The translations under genes and the position numbers were made by a program. From positions 1-64,000 of the forward strand of contig JAFRPB010000173.1 of NCBI GenBank assembly GCA_017429345.1: DNA of 64,000 nucleotides, in the 5' to 3' direction. Shown piece after piece: positions 62,390-64,000 of the stretch. The notes beneath the pieces were generated by a model, which worked only from the letters and a program-made list of their open reading frames with translations, had not been told where the DNA came from and did no database searches. Source of the DNA: Clostridia bacterium. Its GTDB lineage: Bacteria > Bacillota > Clostridia > Oscillospirales > Acutalibacteraceae. Each line of letters starts with the position of its first letter. The first letter of the stretch is position 1.

Positions 62390-64000
62390 ATGAAAAAACG
62401 GACTATTTGCACAAAACTGACGCTCGTTTCCGCATTGGCGGCGGTGCTGTTTCTTCTGCTGCCCGCGGTGACGGCATTCGCTGCGGACGCGGCGGAAAAA
62501 ACGCTCGACGCCTCCTCCGCCAAAGCGGCGCAGGCGGCGCTGTGGGCGTTCCTCTGCGGCGGCTTTATCAAGCTGATCTTCGACGCGATCCGCGCGCGCT
62601 CCTTCGGCGGCATCCGCGCGGCGTTCGGCGTGCTTCTCTCGCTGATGACCGCGGCGTTCCCGCTTCTGAATGCGGGCGCGGGACTCGGCGAAAAGATCAA
62701 AGCATATCAGGCAAAGGAGCCGGCATATATGAGCGAATATGAATACGAGAGCGCGGGGCTTGTGACCGACGCGGACTTTTACGTCTCGCCCGACGGCGAC
62801 GACGGTGCGGACGGTTCGTTCGCGCATCCTTTCGCGACGGTCGAAAAAGCGCGGGACGCGGTGCGCGCGCTCGATAAATCGGGCAGAAACGGCGTGACGG
62901 TCGCGCTCAAAGCGGGAGATTACCGTGTGAGCCACATTGATTTTTCCTATGAAGACGGCGGCACGGAAGATTGTCCCGTGACATGGTGCGCCTACGGCGA
63001 CGGCGAGGTCGTGCTCAACGGCGGGCTTTCGATCGATCCGGCGGCATTTTCTTCCGTTCCGGAAGAAGTGCGCGCGCGTCTGCACGGCGACGCGAAGGAA
63101 AAGGTCCTCGCGATCAGCCTGTTCGATCTCGGTCTGACTGCCGCCGACTACGGCAAGGTCTACGCGATCGGCGCATACAACACCGCCTCGAAGTACACAG
63201 GCGACTATACCGGTCCGATCTACAGCGAGCTGTTTGTGAACGATCAGCGCTGTAAACTCGCGCGCTATCCCGACGAAGGATACCTGAAGACCGAAGAGGT
63301 CGTCTCCACGGGACAGGGCTACGAGAGCAACGGTTCGCTGACCGTGAACCCCGACTGGGCTACGCTCGTCGATCCCGAAAGCGACGTTTACCGCGTGGAT
63401 AAGGATCTCGCTTCGCGTATCGCCTCGTGGCAGACGCTCGACGGCGTGTGGATCTTCGGCTTCCCGAAATACGACTGGGCGGACGCGTCCTCGCCGATCG
63501 GGTATTTCAACGCCGAAACGCGCGAGCTCTCGCCGAAATTCGTCAGCCTCTTCGGCACGAAGACCGGCGCGCCGTATTATTTCTTCAACGTGCTTGAGGA
63601 GCTCGACGCGCCCGGCGAATTCTACATCGACCGTGAAAACGGGATGCTCTATCTGTATCCGCCGGAGAACTTCTCTTCCTCAAGCGTTGATCTCTCCCTA
63701 AGCACTGCGACGGTCCTTTCCGCGAACGTGAATTACGTGACGTTCCGCGACCTGACCTTTAAGGGCACGCGATCGACCGCGATGACGCTGAACGGCAATC
63801 ACAACACCGTGAAGCACTGCACCTTCAAGAACGTTGCGGGGCACGCGATGGTCGTTTACGGCACGGAAAACCTCATTACCGATAACGAGGTCACCCGCAC
63901 CGGGCAGGGCGGCTTCATGGTCTCGGGCGGCGACACGACGACCCTGACGCCCGGCAATAACCGCGTTGTGAATAACCTCATTCACGATTGGTCAGAGATC
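62390..64000 (+). CDS. Secreted right-handed beta-helix protein (3' truncated by window)
   Basis: 537 codons are visible and the frame is open to the window end. Signal peptide 1-31 (ending TAFAAD); an alanine-rich hydrophobic stretch (about 45-95); then 'DFYVSPDGDDGADGSFAHPFATVEKARDAV' at about 127, the usual opening of parallel beta-helix carbohydrate-active proteins (pectate-lyase or DUF1565-like), and beta-helix rungs later ('NHNTVKHCTFKNVAGHAMVV', 'NLITDNEVTRTGQGGFMV'). Probably a polysaccharide lyase or glycosidase; the family cannot be fixed without the missing end. AAAGGT precedes the ATG weakly. Confidence 0.75.
   Translation, partial: MKKRTICTKLTLVSALAAVLFLLLPAVTAFAADAAEKTLDASSAKAAQAALWAFLCGGFIKLIFDAIRARSFGGIRAAFGVLLSLMTAAFPLLNAGAGLGEKIKAYQAKEPAYMSEYEYESAGLVTDADFYVSPDGDDGADGSFAHPFATVEKARDAVRALDKSGRNGVTVALKAGDYRVSHIDFSYEDGGTEDCPVTWCAYGDGEVVLNGGLSIDPAAFSSVPEEVRARLHGDAKEKVLAISLFDLGLTAADYGKVYAIGAYNTASKYTGDYTGPIYSELFVNDQRCKLARYPDEGYLKTEEVVSTGQGYESNGSLTVNPDWATLVDPESDVYRVDKDLASRIASWQTLDGVWIFGFPKYDWADASSPIGYFNAETRELSPKFVSLFGTKTGAPYYFFNVLEELDAPGEFYIDRENGMLYLYPPENFSSSSVDLSLSTATVLSANVNYVTFRDLTFKGTRSTAMTLNGNHNTVKHCTFKNVAGHAMVVYGTENLITDNEVTRTGQGGFMVSGGDTTTLTPGNNRVVNNLIHDWSEI

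Overview
The window looks like a chromosomal segment of an anaerobic Bacillota, most likely an uncultured gut or rumen member of the Oscillospirales/Ruminococcus-like Clostridia. Reasons: cohesin and dockerin modules, LytTR/GHKL signalling, type III glutamine synthetase, an archaeal-type split glutamate synthase, LL-diaminopimelate aminotransferase, many surface proteins with CxxCG repeats, strong Shine-Dalgarno sites and near-consensus SigA promoters. I see no rRNA, tRNA, CRISPR array, transposase or phage gene. The species is an inference.

Region by region. 1-2.5 kb: a secreted leucine-rich-repeat protein bracketed by a short inverted motif. 2.5-11.0 kb: an AT-rich four-gene cluster that reads as a small cellulosome-like apparatus: a dockerin-bearing amidohydrolase, a CHAP-domain protein with both a cohesin and a dockerin, a three-cohesin scaffoldin with a dockerin, and a one-cohesin protein ending in a sortase-like IPRTG anchor. 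Its catalytic modules are peptidoglycan-hydrolase folds, not glycosidases. 11.3-13.4 kb: a LytTR regulator and GHKL kinase with a likely LytTR operator. 13.5-19.8 kb: two metallophosphoesterases, a membrane LRR protein and a polytopic membrane protein. 19.9-24.6 kb: a 1562-residue surface protein. 24.7-28.3 kb: pyrG-dapF-dapL.

28.6-40.9 kb is a nitrogen-assimilation island: asparagine synthase, an ammonium channel fused to a PII domain, glutamine synthetase III, and a five-gene glutamate synthase operon. Two of its leaders (glnN and the glutamate synthase operon) carry a consensus promoter followed directly by an intrinsic terminator ahead of the start codon, so both appear attenuated. 41.1-46.5 kb: esterase and GH106-like gene, then a small membrane protein, a serine hydrolase and an unknown. 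46.6-52.0 kb: a lipoprotein and a four-gene sugar-acid or pectin-type catabolic operon. 52.4-57.5 kb: a giant four-repeat surface protein behind an operator-like palindrome. 57.7-64 kb: a GH95-like/DUF4838 operon and the start of a secreted beta-helix protein cut by the window end.

A further layer lies in the intergenic DNA: six or more arrays of degenerate 7-bp tandem repeats of a few shared unit types, at gene borders from 28 to 58 kb. Function calls come from reading motifs by eye; no database search was run.
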